Shown: positions 21,001-30,708, numbered from the stretch's first letter. The stretch is 64,000 nucleotides of DNA from Terriglobia bacterium (GCA_020073085.1 JAIQFV010000002.1:312875-376874), one strand, 5' to 3'. Made by a program: numbers and translations. The notes: generated from the letters alone by a model not told the origin.

Positions 21001-21027
21001 TTTATTTCCCTGGGGCAGTCCTTTTAA
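18016..21027 (+). CDS. Omp85-family outer-membrane assembly protein (BamA/TamA-like) with multiple POTRA domains
   Basis: 1003 residues. A second start, ATG 18070 (MRNVLIINFLLSIG...), lies directly at the signal peptide and may be the true one. About five or six POTRA units occupy roughly residues 60-620; the phrase 'G.ypY...kl..sv..l...Y...Gf.dv.v' recurs. The C-terminal 350 residues form the beta barrel, with 'RGFPVNGAGPQ' matching the conserved RGF motif of barrel loop 6 and a final 'STQFFISLGQSF' ending in Phe, the usual insertion signal. It inserts or secretes outer-membrane proteins. With tamB 53 bp downstream, it is best read as the TamA partner. Confidence 0.9.
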   Translation: MKTASKVQDSGKNRRNLTMRNVLIINFLLSIGTALVASLVPPAISFSAGSPQSPQSPSYDGEKVIVVDLIARPTLDIEALRPLVQQKAGAPYSTAKIRDTAAALEKTGLFSRIDIEVTPEAAGLRVVFVLQPAYYIGMIDFPGGLDAFSYPRLLQVVNYPSEQPYEESRMKAAVPALLRFFSSNGYFAAHVRTESKFDEARQLADLVFHVTLNKHAKLGRVEIKGPEAREAARLERALRSIRARAKGASLIAGKPYDPVRIRAATKFIIDLLGKEDRLASQVRMEPPRYDPETNRAHLMFQVTPGPSVSVRTDGAHVSRGTLRKMIPIYEENAFDQDLVEEGRRNLISYFQGRGYFDVKVNSQIEDEPARVSVVYQIEKGGRHRVVELAFRGNRQFSDEDLLSQIEIQKGQFLSRGKFSNDLLNRSVEKLTAYYREAGFSDVAIKPSVVDHDPQVNIVFQITEGEQTLVDTLHVEGNTTQSIRKLAPGGLKLGPGKAYSQQLRNQDRNQIMATYLDLGYLNAVFRSRVRPVPGRPHHVDVTYTLQEGPQTRIRDVAILGSENTQRQFINRTAGIQSGAPLSQGKMLESESALYDAGVFDWVSVAPRKVITEQTEENVLVKVHEAKRNTLTYGFGFELSPRTGNVPAGTVALPGLPVVGLPGTITTTQRNFASPRGSIEYSRRNIRGRGETASVSMFAARLDQRGLFTYGSPHIGGTEWSSLFSVSIERTSENPIFTARLGEAGFQVQKPLNKDKTRTLLFRYNFRRTVLTQLLIPELVPPQDQSVRLSTLSTAYVRDTRDKPLDAHRGILQTLDFGITPKVLGSSANFARFLGQMAYYRQIGSSLVWANNMRLGLAKPFGGSAIPLSERFYTGGAASLRGFPVNGAGPQRAVQVCSNPSNPTPSTCTNIQVPVGGNELFIFNSELRFPIPLKKGLGGVLFYDGGNVYERIGFSRFFTDYSNTIGFGLRYDTPVGPIRIDLGHNLNPVTGIKSTQFFISLGQSF

Positions 21028-21080
21028 ATTCAACAAGCCCTCCGCCCAGTTTGGGTACGGCTGCACCAGGATGCGATTTC

Positions 21081-24000
21081 ATGGCAATTGGAGAGAAGAC
21101 CTTGAAACTTAAGAAGAATCTTCGACGAGTTTTCGCGGCCGTTCTTGTGCTATTGATGACGGCTGTCATTGCGATTTTTTTCATGGTGCGCAGCCGCTCG
21201 TTCCATCGTTACGTTTTGGCCAAATTGATTGAGAGGACTGCGGAAGCCACCGGAGGGAGGGTGGAAATCGGCGATTACACGTTTCAATGGTTTCCTCTTC
21301 GTGCCGACATTTATCGCGTCGTGATCCACGGCACGGAGACCGATCCCGCCGCGCCGCTGTTCGCCAGCGATCACCTCGGTGTGGGTTTGAGAATCATTTC
21401 CGTGTTCGAGCGTAAAGTGGATCTGACGGAACTGGTCATTGACCATCCGGTGATCCACCTTTTCGTCGACCCGTCCGGCCGCACCAACGTTCCCCAACCA
21501 CGAGGTTCAGGTGAAGGGCAGACCCCCCTCAATGTTTTTGACTTCGCCATCAAGCACTTCCACCTTCAGGGGGGTGAGTTGTACTGCAACGATCGACAGA
21601 TGCCGCTGGACGCAGAGCTTCACAATCTCGAGGCGCAAGCCGAATTCGATCCTGTCAAAACTCAATACACCAGCGCGCTCAGTTACCGTCGAGGCCGTCT
21701 CCGCCTGAGCGATCTCAATCCGCTGCAGCATGATCTGGAAGCCGGGTTCAATGCCTCCCCTTCCGGACTCAACTTTGATCACATCAAGGTGACCACCATT
21801 TCCTCAAGCCTGTCGGCTCAAGCGAGCGTCAGGGATTACAGCAATCCTGCGTTCGAAGCGACCTACCAGGCCACCATCTCGTTGGAAGAACTTAAAACCA
21901 TTCTTAAAGAGGCCGCTTTGCCGATTGGGGAAGTGTCCGTGAATGGCACGGCGCGGTACCGCTACGCGCCCGGTCAGCCTTGGGTGGAAAGCCTATTTTT
22001 GGAAGGTCATTTCAGCAGTCCAGCGCTCGCTCTGCGGATGAAAGAGGTCCATGGCGTGATCCGATCTGCGCGGGGACAATACCGCCTGGAGAAAGGCAAT
22101 TTCGACGCGACCCATCTGCAGGCAGAGCTTCTCGGAGGTCGCATCACGGGGGATCTTAGGACCCAGGGATTGTCGGGGAATCCTGAATCGTATGCGAGCG
22201 GATCCTTTAGCGCCATTTCACTCGAAGGGGTGAGTGCCAGCCTCGGCAGCAAACCGATCGAGGGGATCCCGGTCAGCGGACAGTTGGACGGAAAGGCGGA
22301 AGCGACCTGGCGCGGTGTTTTGAAAGGTCTGCGCGCTCGCTCTGATGCCACCATTGCGGGGAGTCCAGCCCCGTCGTCGGCCACCACTTCGAGGGCGTCG
22401 ACGATCCCTTTGAATGGGACGCTGCACCTCGATTACGATGACGCCCGCAATACCTTGCTTCTGACTCAAACCCGTCTGCACACACCTCACACTACGCTCT
22501 TCCTCGATGGCACCGTAAGTGACCACTCGCTCTTGAATCTGGAAGCGAGCACCGACGACCTCCACGAGGTCGATGTTCTTGCGCTCAGTGCTCGGAGAAT
22601 TACCGCCGGAACGACATCCTCTCTCCGGCTGCTGGGCGTATCGGGGAAAGGAGCGTTTAAAGGGCGAATGGGAGGTTCGATGAAGGAGCCGCGCCTTGTG
22701 GGCCAACTGAAGGCGGAAAACTTTCAATACGAGGGATTTTCCGGCCGGGCATTTCGGGCAGACATTGACGCCAGTCCTTCGCAAATCGCTTTTCATCAGG
22801 GAGAGCTTGAAACCCGCGCGTCAGGACGCATCCGATTTGATCTGGCGGCCGGACTTCATAATTGGTCTTATGAGCCTTCGGGTCCAGTTACGGGCCGGGT
22901 CTCGCTCACCCGGATCTCCATCGCTGAACTTGAAAGTTTCGCCAAACTCGAATATCCCGTCACGGGGTTGTTGACGGGAGAAGTTTCGATTCGCGGCTCG
23001 CTGTTGCATCCTGCCGGGCAAGGCTCGGTTCAACTGGTTGAGGCACGCCTGTGGAACCAGCCCGTTCGCAACATATCCCTCCAGTTCCAGGGAACGGGTG
23101 AGGCCGTCGATTCAACCATTGCGGTGGGGACGCCGGCGGGCAAAGCCACAGGACGAATTACGTATTACCCTAAAAACCAGGGATATGAGGGAGAAATAAA
23201 AGCGCCGGCAGTACGGCTCGATCAGCTGGAGCTGGCGCGCGTACGCAACCTGGAACTCAAGGGAGTGCTGACGGTGTCAGTGAAAGGGAGCGGGACCCTG
23301 CAGGCTCCCCAGTTGGAAGCCACGATGGAAATCCCTGAACTTCAATACCGTGACCAGACAATCAGCGGCATCAAGGCTCAGGCAAATATTTCCCGGGAGC
23401 GTGCAACGCTGACCCTCGACTCCCGAGTCGCCGAGGCTTACATCAAGGGAAATGGAACCGTCGATCTCAAACAGGGCTATTACACGACCGCTGCATTCGA
23501 CGCGCGGGATGTCCCCCTGCGTCCCTTCCTCGCCACCTATCTTCCCAACCTGTCCCATGACCTCCAAGGGCAAACGGAAATCCATGGTTCGTTGAAAGGT
23601 CCCCTGAAAGACCCCGAGCACATGGAAGCCCATGTTGAAATCCCCACTTTGAGCCTTGGCTATCAAACCCTCCAGGCTCAGAATGCCACACCAATCCACC
23701 TTGATTACCAAAAAGGCGTTCTTAGCTTGCAGCGCACCGAGATCAAGGGCTCAGGGATTGATCTGCAACTGCAGGGGACAGTTCCCCTTCCGGGGCCGGG
23801 TTCAATCAATGCTTCCGCCCTGGGCACGCTTGATCTCCGTTTGGTGCAGATCTTCGACCCTGAACTGAACGGTTCCGGGGAAGTGAGGGTGGATGTCGCG
23901 GTGCGGGGTGACAGAGCTCATCCGGACGTTCAGGGGGGGGTTCGGGTGAATAATGGCGCGATCCAGGTCTCCAATGCCCCGCTGGGACTGGAGAGAGTGA

Positions 24001-25064
24001 ACGGCGACATGACAATTCAGAACAACCGGCTGGAATTCAATCAACTCTCCGGTCAAGTGGGCGGGGGGTCTCTGTCGGCCCAGGGATATGTGATCTACCG
24101 TCCGGAGATTCAGTTCCATATCGGCCTTACGGGCAACTCCGTGCGTCTGCGCTATCCGGAGGGGGTCCGCGCCCTGCTGGAGGGAAACCTGGCATTGAGC
24201 GGTACTCCCGGCACTTCCGAGCTCAGCGGCCAAGTCGTCGTCGAACGCGTCTCCTTCACGAAGTCGTTTGATCTGGCAACCTTCATGAACCAATTCAGCG
24301 GGGAGTCCCCGGCCGCATCCGGTCCCCGATTTGCCAGGCACATGAAATTGAATGTGAGCGTGCAAACTACGGAAGATCTGGGACTGGAGAGCGCGAAACT
24401 GAGCGTCCAGGGAGCGGCCAGCCTGCGGGTGCGCGGTTCACTGGCGGATCCTGTTGTTTTGGGCCGGGCGAGTCTTACCGGCGGAGAAGTGTTCTTTCTC
24501 GGCAACCGGTATCAGATTCAGAAAGGGTTGGTGGACTTCGCGAACCCCGTTCGCACTTCTCCGGTGATAAACCTGCTGGTGACGACGACGGTGAATCAAT
24601 ACAACCTCAGCCTGAACTTTGTAGGCCCGATCGAACGCTTTCGAACCACCTACACGTCGGATCCGCCGCTTCCCCTCGTGGACATCATCAACTTGCTCGC
24701 TTTCGGAAGCACGATATCAACTTCCACGGCCAGCGCCAGCACGCCCACCAGCCTTGGAGCAGAATCCGTTTTGGCTCAAGGCCTGAGCAGCCAGTTCAGC
24801 AGCCGGGTTGAAAAATTCGCCGGACTCTCTCACCTTTCGATCAATCCCTCGATTGGCGGAAATCAACGAAATCCCGGGGCCCGGCTCGCGGTCCAGCAGC
24901 GGATTACCAAGAATTTGTTGTTTACCTTCGCTACGGATGTCACTTCGACTCAGGGTGAGACGGTTCAGATTGAATACCAGGTCAGTCCCAAATGGTCCGT
25001 GTCTGTGGTCCGGAATCAGACCGGAACCATTGCCGTGGACGCCAAGATGCGCAAGAGGTTTTGA
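21081..25064 (+). CDS. tamB: Translocation and assembly module TamB (DUF490, AsmA-like bridge protein)
   Basis: 1327 residues from ATG 21081 (MAIGEKTLK); a TTG 30 bp upstream is less likely. One N-terminal membrane helix (about residues 15-40) is followed by an AsmA-like start 'RVEIGDYTFQWFPLRADIYRVVIHG'. A very long run of short beta strands fills the middle. The C-terminal DUF490 domain has the typical 'GRASLTGGEVFFLGNRYQIQKGLVDFANPVRTSPVINL' and 'DPPLPLVDIINLLAFG' features. TamB spans the periplasm and works with an Omp85 protein, or moves phospholipid to the outer membrane (family knowledge). It lies directly after the Omp85 gene. Confidence 0.92.
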   Translation: MAIGEKTLKLKKNLRRVFAAVLVLLMTAVIAIFFMVRSRSFHRYVLAKLIERTAEATGGRVEIGDYTFQWFPLRADIYRVVIHGTETDPAAPLFASDHLGVGLRIISVFERKVDLTELVIDHPVIHLFVDPSGRTNVPQPRGSGEGQTPLNVFDFAIKHFHLQGGELYCNDRQMPLDAELHNLEAQAEFDPVKTQYTSALSYRRGRLRLSDLNPLQHDLEAGFNASPSGLNFDHIKVTTISSSLSAQASVRDYSNPAFEATYQATISLEELKTILKEAALPIGEVSVNGTARYRYAPGQPWVESLFLEGHFSSPALALRMKEVHGVIRSARGQYRLEKGNFDATHLQAELLGGRITGDLRTQGLSGNPESYASGSFSAISLEGVSASLGSKPIEGIPVSGQLDGKAEATWRGVLKGLRARSDATIAGSPAPSSATTSRASTIPLNGTLHLDYDDARNTLLLTQTRLHTPHTTLFLDGTVSDHSLLNLEASTDDLHEVDVLALSARRITAGTTSSLRLLGVSGKGAFKGRMGGSMKEPRLVGQLKAENFQYEGFSGRAFRADIDASPSQIAFHQGELETRASGRIRFDLAAGLHNWSYEPSGPVTGRVSLTRISIAELESFAKLEYPVTGLLTGEVSIRGSLLHPAGQGSVQLVEARLWNQPVRNISLQFQGTGEAVDSTIAVGTPAGKATGRITYYPKNQGYEGEIKAPAVRLDQLELARVRNLELKGVLTVSVKGSGTLQAPQLEATMEIPELQYRDQTISGIKAQANISRERATLTLDSRVAEAYIKGNGTVDLKQGYYTTAAFDARDVPLRPFLATYLPNLSHDLQGQTEIHGSLKGPLKDPEHMEAHVEIPTLSLGYQTLQAQNATPIHLDYQKGVLSLQRTEIKGSGIDLQLQGTVPLPGPGSINASALGTLDLRLVQIFDPELNGSGEVRVDVAVRGDRAHPDVQGGVRVNNGAIQVSNAPLGLERVNGDMTIQNNRLEFNQLSGQVGGGSLSAQGYVIYRPEIQFHIGLTGNSVRLRYPEGVRALLEGNLALSGTPGTSELSGQVVVERVSFTKSFDLATFMNQFSGESPAASGPRFARHMKLNVSVQTTEDLGLESAKLSVQGAASLRVRGSLADPVVLGRASLTGGEVFFLGNRYQIQKGLVDFANPVRTSPVINLLVTTTVNQYNLSLNFVGPIERFRTTYTSDPPLPLVDIINLLAFGSTISTSTASASTPTSLGAESVLAQGLSSQFSSRVEKFAGLSHLSINPSIGGNQRNPGARLAVQQRITKNLLFTFATDVTSTQGETVQIEYQVSPKWSVSVVRNQTGTIAVDAKMRKRF

Positions 25065-25435
25065 TGGCATATCTAAGGTGCTGGATTTATCGAAAACGAT
25101 GCGGGCGCACTGACCCGCGGAGACCTTGATCGAGCGCCGTTCGAATGGAATTGTGGTAAACTATCCCTCCTAAGGATCGATAGATCAGCAATCGTGTTCG
25201 GGAAGAAATTCCCGTTTCCTCTGTCAGATTCAGGCCAGAACTGAAGGGACCTTGGACGCTGCGTTTTGTCTCGCGCGATGGGTGAATCCGTTCAACCCCC
25301 GCGAGAAGGCATGAAAGTGACAATCTTTACAACAGCTTGGATTTATCCTGCAACCGCATCGTAGGGAACGCCGGGAGTGAAGAGCGGGTCGGCATCGAAA
25401 ATGCTCGACAGCAAGGACACAGGCGGAATTCATAA
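25065..25435. other. Intergenic region before the trehalose operon
   Basis: 371 bp without a credible gene. It must contain the operon promoter, but I cannot name a convincing -35/-10 pair. No repeat is seen. Confidence 0.5.
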
Positions 25436-27706
25436 ATGCGTATTTCACTGAGATTCATTCTGCTTTTGTTCATCGGGGTCACCGTGGTTTCCCTGTTTTT
25501 TGCGCGGTCCCAAGTGAAGGTTCAGAAGCGGGGTTTGAGGGCCGATCTGGAAAGGCGTGCCGACGTCCTGGCCGATAGCCTCCAGGAGATCATCGAACCG
25601 ATGATGCAAAATGACGCCTCCAAGGATCTTCAGCGCGTTTTGGAGAGATTTGGAAACAGGGAGCGCCTCTCCGGCGTGGCCATCTACAGCTTGCAGGGGA
25701 AGCCGATTGCGATGACTTCGGGCCTGACCGGAAAACTGAATGGCGTTCCTGACACGGTTGCCCTGGCCATCGCCAAGAACGACGGTTGTGGAGAATTCGT
25801 GACGCTCGGGACAACCTACACACACATCTACGCCCTTCCCTTGCATCAAGATGGAACCACAGTGGGAGCGATGGTTCTGTTGCACAATGCCGATTACATC
25901 CTCGCGCAGAGCGATGACATCTGGCGTGATGCCTTTGTACGCGTGCTGGTCCAGACGCTGCTGATTTCGTTGATCACCCTGCTGATTGTGCGTTGGAGCG
26001 TTGTCAATCCGATTTCGAAGACGGCTCAATGGATGCGGGAGTTGCGCACGCGGGGAAGTCACTCCCCGCTGACCCTGCCGGAGGAGGAGCTGTTCAAACC
26101 GCTCATGCGGGAGGCGACTCACCTGGTCCAAAGTCTTTCCGCCGCCCGGGCGGCGGCGGAGGAGGAAGCTCGTCTGCGCGAAGCGTCCGAGTCCCTGTGG
26201 ACGCCGGAGCGCCTTCGCGTTCATGTTCGCAACCAGCTTCAATCCCGTCCGATGATTGTGGTCTCGAACCGCGAGCCTTACATGCATGTCCACCGCGGCA
26301 ACACCGTTGAGGTGATCGTTCCGGCGAGCGGGCTGGTCACGGCGCTGGAACCGATCCTGCGTGCCTGCGAGGGTACCTGGATTGCACACGGCTCGGGAGA
26401 TGCCGATCGCGAGGTGGTCGACGGCCACGACCGGCTTCGTGTGCCGCCGGAAGAACCTCAATACGCGCTGCGCCGGGTGTGGCTCACGCGCGAAGAGGAA
26501 GAGGGGTATTACTACGGCTTCGCCAACGAGGGGCTCTGGCCTCTTTGTCACATCGCGCACACCCGTCCCACGTTTCGCAGCTCGGACTGGGAGGATTATC
26601 AGGCTGCAAATCAAAAGTTCGCCCGCGCGGTGCTGGACGAAATGAAGGACACCCACGAGCCCTCTCTTCTGATCCAGGACTATCACTTCGCACTTCTCCC
26701 CCGGATGGTAAAGAAAGAGCGACCGGACGCCCGGGTGGCCATCTTTTGGCATATTCCCTGGCCGAATCCGCAGGCGTTCAGCATCTGCCCCTGGCAGCGG
26801 GAACTCCTGGATGGATTGCTGGGAGCTGATTTAATCGGATTCCACATCCAGTCCCACTGCAACTATTTTTTGGAGACCGTGGACCAGACCATGGAATCGC
26901 GGATCGAGTGGGAACACTTCGGCGTGAGCCGGCTCGGCCATATGACCTTCGTCAAGCCGTTTCCGATCAGCGTCGCGTATTCCGAACCGGCCACGCCCCT
27001 GCCGGACGTCTTTTCCGGCGATCGGTTTGCTTTGATTAAAGAGCTCGGATTGGAGGCGACCTATCTGGGGGTGGGTGTGGATCGCGTGGATTACACCAAG
27101 GGGATTCTGGAACGGCTCCGGGCGGTGGAACGCTTTCTGGACAAATACCCAGCCTACCGTGGCAAGTTTACATTTGTGCAGATCGGGGCCCCGAGCCGGA
27201 CTCACATTAAACGCTACCATGACCTTCAGGCCGAGGTTGAAGCCGAGGCGGAGCGGATTAACTGGCGCTTCGAGACGAGCCGCTGGAAGCCCGTCGTCTT
27301 TCTCAACAAACATCACAGCCATGAAGAGATTGAGCCCTATTACCGGGCGGCCGATGTCTGTCTGGTAACCTCGCTGCACGATGGCATGAATCTGGTGGCC
27401 AAGGAATTTGTGGCGGCACGGAACGACGAGCAGGGGGTGCTGATCCTGAGCCAGTTTGCGGGAGCGTCCCGCGAACTTCAGGACGCCCTCGCGGTCAATC
27501 CCTATGACACGGAACAACTCGCGGAAGCGATCCGGTTTTCGCTGGAGATGGACCCCCTCGAAAAGATGGCGCGAATGCAACGGATGCGGCGGATCGTCAA
27601 GGAGCATAACGTGTATCGCTGGGCGGCAAATCTCATCACGGCACTTTCCGAAATCCGCCTGGAGCCGACGGCGACCGGGAAAGCGGTGCGAGCCGGCCGG
27701 GGGTGA
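25436..27706 (+). CDS. otsA: Membrane-anchored trehalose-6-phosphate synthase: sensor-like N-terminus fused to GT20
   Basis: 756 residues. Residues 1-270 look like the input half of a sensor kinase: a membrane helix at about 4-24, an extracytoplasmic segment of about 140 residues, a second helix at about 168-190, then a HAMP-like linker with a coiled coil rich in Ala and Glu. From 272 on it is a complete GT20 synthase. It has 'VVSNREP', '[15 protein letters not shown]', '[15 protein letters not shown]', '[12 protein letters not shown]', '[17 protein letters not shown]' and '[17 protein letters not shown]', covering the UDP-glucose and glucose-6-phosphate sites. It makes trehalose-6-phosphate at the inner membrane face. 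First gene of the operon with otsB, DUF5752 and treT. OtsA is normally a soluble protein of about 450-500 residues. Confidence 0.9.
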   Translation: MRISLRFILLLFIGVTVVSLFFARSQVKVQKRGLRADLERRADVLADSLQEIIEPMMQNDASKDLQRVLERFGNRERLSGVAIYSLQGKPIAMTSGLTGKLNGVPDTVALAIAKNDGCGEFVTLGTTYTHIYALPLHQDGTTVGAMVLLHNADYILAQSDDIWRDAFVRVLVQTLLISLITLLIVRWSVVNPISKTAQWMRELRTRGSHSPLTLPEEELFKPLMREATHLVQSLSAARAAAEEEARLREASESLWTPERLRVHVRNQLQSRPMIVVSNREPYMHVHRGNTVEVIVPASGLVTALEPILRACEGTWIAHGSGDADREVVDGHDRLRVPPEEPQYALRRVWLTREEEEGYYYGFANEGLWPLCHIAHTRPTFRSSDWEDYQAANQKFARAVLDEMKDTHEPSLLIQDYHFALLPRMVKKERPDARVAIFWHIPWPNPQAFSICPWQRELLDGLLGADLIGFHIQSHCNYFLETVDQTMESRIEWEHFGVSRLGHMTFVKPFPISVAYSEPATPLPDVFSGDRFALIKELGLEATYLGVGVDRVDYTKGILERLRAVERFLDKYPAYRGKFTFVQIGAPSRTHIKRYHDLQAEVEAEAERINWRFETSRWKPVVFLNKHHSHEEIEPYYRAADVCLVTSLHDGMNLVAKEFVAARNDEQGVLILSQFAGASRELQDALAVNPYDTEQLAEAIRFSLEMDPLEKMARMQRMRRIVKEHNVYRWAANLITALSEIRLEPTATGKAVRAGRG

Positions 27707-27880
27707 CCTTTTGAGCCAAGTGGCATCGCCACCGTTAGGCTGGGGAAGATAGAACCGGAGATTCTTGCAGAGACGGAAAGAAAACATGGGTTGGTGAAGG
27801 GACGGATCCCTGCGAAAAGACGCTGTGATGGGATGGGCTCGCGCAAACAAAAGCTTGGAACCACGGAAGATCATTCGCTC

Positions 27881-28675
27881 ATGACCCTCCGTCCGGATTT
27901 GTCCAGGGAACAGCGTCCCCGCTATCTCTTTGCCGAATGGAAAGGTGTAGTCCGGCGATTGCGGGCGGCGAAGCGGTTTCTCTTGATCATGGACTTTGAC
28001 GGGACGCTGGTGCCTTTGCGCGCCCGTCCGGAGATTCCCCGCACGGACGACTCGGTCCGGCGTGTCCTGGCTCGCCTGACACAGGATCATCGGGCGACCT
28101 TGTACGTTATCAGCGGGCGCCGGCGTGATGACGTGCGCCGGCGTGTGGGAGTTCGCAAGATCCGGTATCTCGGATTGCATGGCTGGGAGGGGAGCGAGGA
28201 AGTCTCATCGAATGGCGCCAGCGCAAAGCTCCTGCGCCAAGTGAACAAACAACTCTCCCGCCGCCTGGCTGGCCTTCCTGCCGTCTGGATCGAGGACAAG
28301 GAGCATGTGCTCTCGGTGCACTTCCGCGGCTCGAATCCGGCCACGACGCGCCGCGCTCACCGCATTGTCAAGGAATTGATCAAGCCCCTGGAGGGTGAAC
28401 TGCGCGTCGTAGCGGGCAAGAAGGTGTGGGAAGTGATGCCCCGCGAGATCGAAGGTAAGGGCGAGGCCGTGCGTGCAATCCTGGCGCGCTGCCCGGAAAA
28501 AACGCTGCCCATCTGCCTGGGAGATGACGCCACCGATGAGGCGGCGTTCCAGGCATTGAGGCGCGGCATGACGATCCGCGTGGGAGAACATCGCCGCACC
28601 CGGGCGCGCTATTACCTGCGCAATCCCGCCGAAGTGAAAGAATTTCTTGAAAGACTGGAGATCGAGATCCCATGA
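27881..28675 (+). CDS. otsB: Trehalose-6-phosphate phosphatase
   Basis: A HAD-superfamily phosphatase that removes phosphate from trehalose-6-phosphate made by the upstream OtsA. I prefer ATG 27881 (MTLRPDLS, 264 aa), which gives the usual family length; the frame stays open upstream to 27791. Motif I is MDFDGTLVPL with Asp38 and Asp40, the second motif is 'YVISGRRRDDV', and the Mg-binding motif is 'ICLGDDATDEAAF'. The 'LGLHGWEG' cap segment is typical (family: 'G.HG.E'). Its TGA overlaps the ATG of the next gene by four bases, so the two are translationally coupled. Confidence 0.92.
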   Translation: MTLRPDLSREQRPRYLFAEWKGVVRRLRAAKRFLLIMDFDGTLVPLRARPEIPRTDDSVRRVLARLTQDHRATLYVISGRRRDDVRRRVGVRKIRYLGLHGWEGSEEVSSNGASAKLLRQVNKQLSRRLAGLPAVWIEDKEHVLSVHFRGSNPATTRRAHRIVKELIKPLEGELRVVAGKKVWEVMPREIEGKGEAVRAILARCPEKTLPICLGDDATDEAAFQALRRGMTIRVGEHRRTRARYYLRNPAEVKEFLERLEIEIP

Positions 28676-29328
28676 AGACTGCGGAAAATCCCTTCCGATT
28701 TGTGACCGCGGCTTATCTGACCCGCATCTGTAACCAGAAGGCGAGCACCCTGGCTGAGCTTTCTCGCGGCCTCGAAGAGTCGAGCGATGCCTCCATCTTT
28801 TATCACACCTTTCAGAGCCTGGGCCGCTACCACTTTCTGACCGAGGGATTCTCGAACGATTTCGCACAGTGGGCGCTGGCCTCCTGCAACCGTGCCGAAC
28901 TCGCCGAAATGCTGGCTTCGCTGGATATCCGGGATTACCTCTCCCTGGCGGAACTCCGCACTGATCTTCGACGGCTGGTCGACAATTATTGCCGGCTCCA
29001 CCCTCAATTTGCGGAGCAAGGTTCTTTTGAGCCCTTTTACTTCTGCGAAGGGATTGAAGTGATGGTCCCCCTGGACAAAGAGGCGCGGACCCTTGACGAG
29101 TTTTGTGAGGGTCTCCGGAACATGAGCAATGCCGCCTTCCAGTATCACTTCATTACCTCGCGGCTTCGTCTGCAACTGCGTACCAACGACTTCTCCCAAT
29201 GGTTTGAAACGGAACTGGGGCTCCCCGCCCTGGCCAAGCGCGCCAACCAGATCGACATTTATACCAACACGCTGGATAGCGGTCGCGAGAAGCTGCTGTC
29301 CCTGGCAGAAAGGGAAATGACCCAATGA
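28672..29328 (+). CDS. DUF5752 family protein of the trehalose operon
   Basis: 218 residues, with ATGA overlaps on both sides (otsB before, treT after). The sequence is an internal duplication. The first half has 'FRFVTAAYLTRICNQKASTLAELSRGLEESSDASIFYHTFQSLGRYHFLTEGFSNDFAQWA'. The second has 'FYFCEGIEVMVPLDKEARTLDEFCEGLRNMSNAAFQYHFITSRLRL...NDFSQWFE'. Both halves share 'tl.ef..gl...s..a..yHf......ndF.qW'. I recognise it as DUF5752, a family often placed beside trehalose and sugar synthases; the function is unknown. The tight coupling suggests an accessory or regulatory partner of the TreT-like enzyme (inference). Confidence 0.78.
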   Translation: MKTAENPFRFVTAAYLTRICNQKASTLAELSRGLEESSDASIFYHTFQSLGRYHFLTEGFSNDFAQWALASCNRAELAEMLASLDIRDYLSLAELRTDLRRLVDNYCRLHPQFAEQGSFEPFYFCEGIEVMVPLDKEARTLDEFCEGLRNMSNAAFQYHFITSRLRLQLRTNDFSQWFETELGLPALAKRANQIDIYTNTLDSGREKLLSLAEREMTQ

Positions 29329-30557
29329 GCGCTGCGAGTCCTTCCACTCATGTCATCCGGTTGGATGATTACATGCCCTTGCTGGGGGCCCCTGAAATCT
29401 CACAACTGCGCGCCCTCGCCAGCCGCCTTCAAGGGCGGACGATGCAAATGGTGAATTCCACCGCGGTGGGTGGAGGCGTGGCCGAAATCCTGAATCGGGT
29501 GGTCCCGATCCTTGAGGAACTGGGGCTCTCCGTGAAGTGGGATGTCATCACCGGTGGGAACGATTTCTGGGAAATCACCAAGGCCTTCCATAACGCCCTG
29601 CATGGCGGCCCTTATGACATGCCGCCGGAAAGTTTTGACATCTTCCTGGCTTACAATGAGCAAAACCGTGCGCGCATGCAATTCGAGGCGGAGTTCATCC
29701 TGATCCATGACCCTCAACCGGTGGCGCTGGTCGAAGCGCGCCATGACCACTCGGGGCACTGGCTCTGGCGTTGCCACATCGATCTTTCACAACCCAACCC
29801 CAAGGTGTGGGAATTTCTGGAGCCTTATGTGGCCCGGTATGACGGGGCGGTGTTCTCGTCCCCTGCCTTTGCCCGCCAGCTTCCCATCCCTCAGTATCTC
29901 TCTTATCCGAGCATCGATCCTCTCGCAGAGAAAAACCGCGATCTCGAACCTGAATTCGTTCGCGAGGTCCTGGAACGATTCAACATCGATCCCAAGCGCA
30001 CCATTCTGACGCAGATCTCACGTTTTGACCGGCTGAAGGACCCCGTCGGGGTGGTCCGCGCCTATCAGATCGTTAAACGTTATTTCGATTGCCAACTGGT
30101 CCTGGCGGGAGGGGGCGCGACGGATGACCCTGAAGGAGAGGTCGTTCTCCAGGAAGTGCGTCAAGCCGCCGGGAACGATCAGGACATTCATATTCTCAAC
30201 CTTCCGCCCTGGAGCGCGATTGAGATTAATGCCCTGCAACGCGGCTCAACCATCCTCATCCAGAAAAGCCTGCGTGAAGGGTTCGGGCTGACCGTTTCGG
30301 AGGGCTTGTGGAAGAAGAAACCCATGGTGGCTTCAGCCGTCGGCGGCATTCCTTCCCAGGTCATTCATCAACACACCGGAATGCTGGCACATTCGGTCGA
30401 AGGCACGGCGTATCAGATTCGATTTCTATTGTCCAATCCGGCTCTCGCTCAAAGACTGGGCGAGCAAGGCTATGAGCATGTGCGCGAACATTTCCTCATC
30501 ACAAGTCAGGTCCGGCGCCACCTGACCGCATGTTTGCATCTGATGAATCATGGATAG
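29325..30557 (+). CDS. treT: TreT-type trehalose synthase (GT4 glycosyltransferase)
   Basis: 410 residues, four-base overlap with the preceding gene. 'MVNSTAVGGGVAEILNRVVPILEELGLSVKWDVITGGNDFWEITKAFHNALHGG' near the N-terminus (residues about 39-92) is the signature of trehalose glycosyltransferring synthase. That enzyme joins NDP-glucose and glucose directly to trehalose. The GT-B C-terminal half has 'ISRFDRLKDPVGVVRAY' and 'SLREGFGLTVSEGLWKKKPMVA', the donor-binding E-x7-E type motif. With otsA and otsB the operon carries two separate routes to trehalose. Some homologues act on other acceptors, so the exact substrate is not proven. Confidence 0.88.
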   Translation: MSAASPSTHVIRLDDYMPLLGAPEISQLRALASRLQGRTMQMVNSTAVGGGVAEILNRVVPILEELGLSVKWDVITGGNDFWEITKAFHNALHGGPYDMPPESFDIFLAYNEQNRARMQFEAEFILIHDPQPVALVEARHDHSGHWLWRCHIDLSQPNPKVWEFLEPYVARYDGAVFSSPAFARQLPIPQYLSYPSIDPLAEKNRDLEPEFVREVLERFNIDPKRTILTQISRFDRLKDPVGVVRAYQIVKRYFDCQLVLAGGGATDDPEGEVVLQEVRQAAGNDQDIHILNLPPWSAIEINALQRGSTILIQKSLREGFGLTVSEGLWKKKPMVASAVGGIPSQVIHQHTGMLAHSVEGTAYQIRFLLSNPALAQRLGEQGYEHVREHFLITSQVRRHLTACLHLMNHG

Positions 30558-30708
30558 GGAGGGAAAGGATGGACGCGGGATGGTCTTCGGTGATTACGCG
30601 CAGAGGGGTGAATCGATTCAGGATTGACCCCGGGGAAGATCTTCAATTGCTCTGATGACCGAGGTGGCGAGACAGAGGCCCGACGCCCGAGTTCATTACT
30701 CCCCCCGC

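Noticed and set aside
25445..28180. Very long minus-strand open frames opposite otsA and otsB (about 435 and 449 codons).
   Set aside because: They mirror the codon structure of well-identified genes on the plus strand, carry no recognisable domain and have no ribosome-binding site. They are shadows typical of GC-rich DNA.
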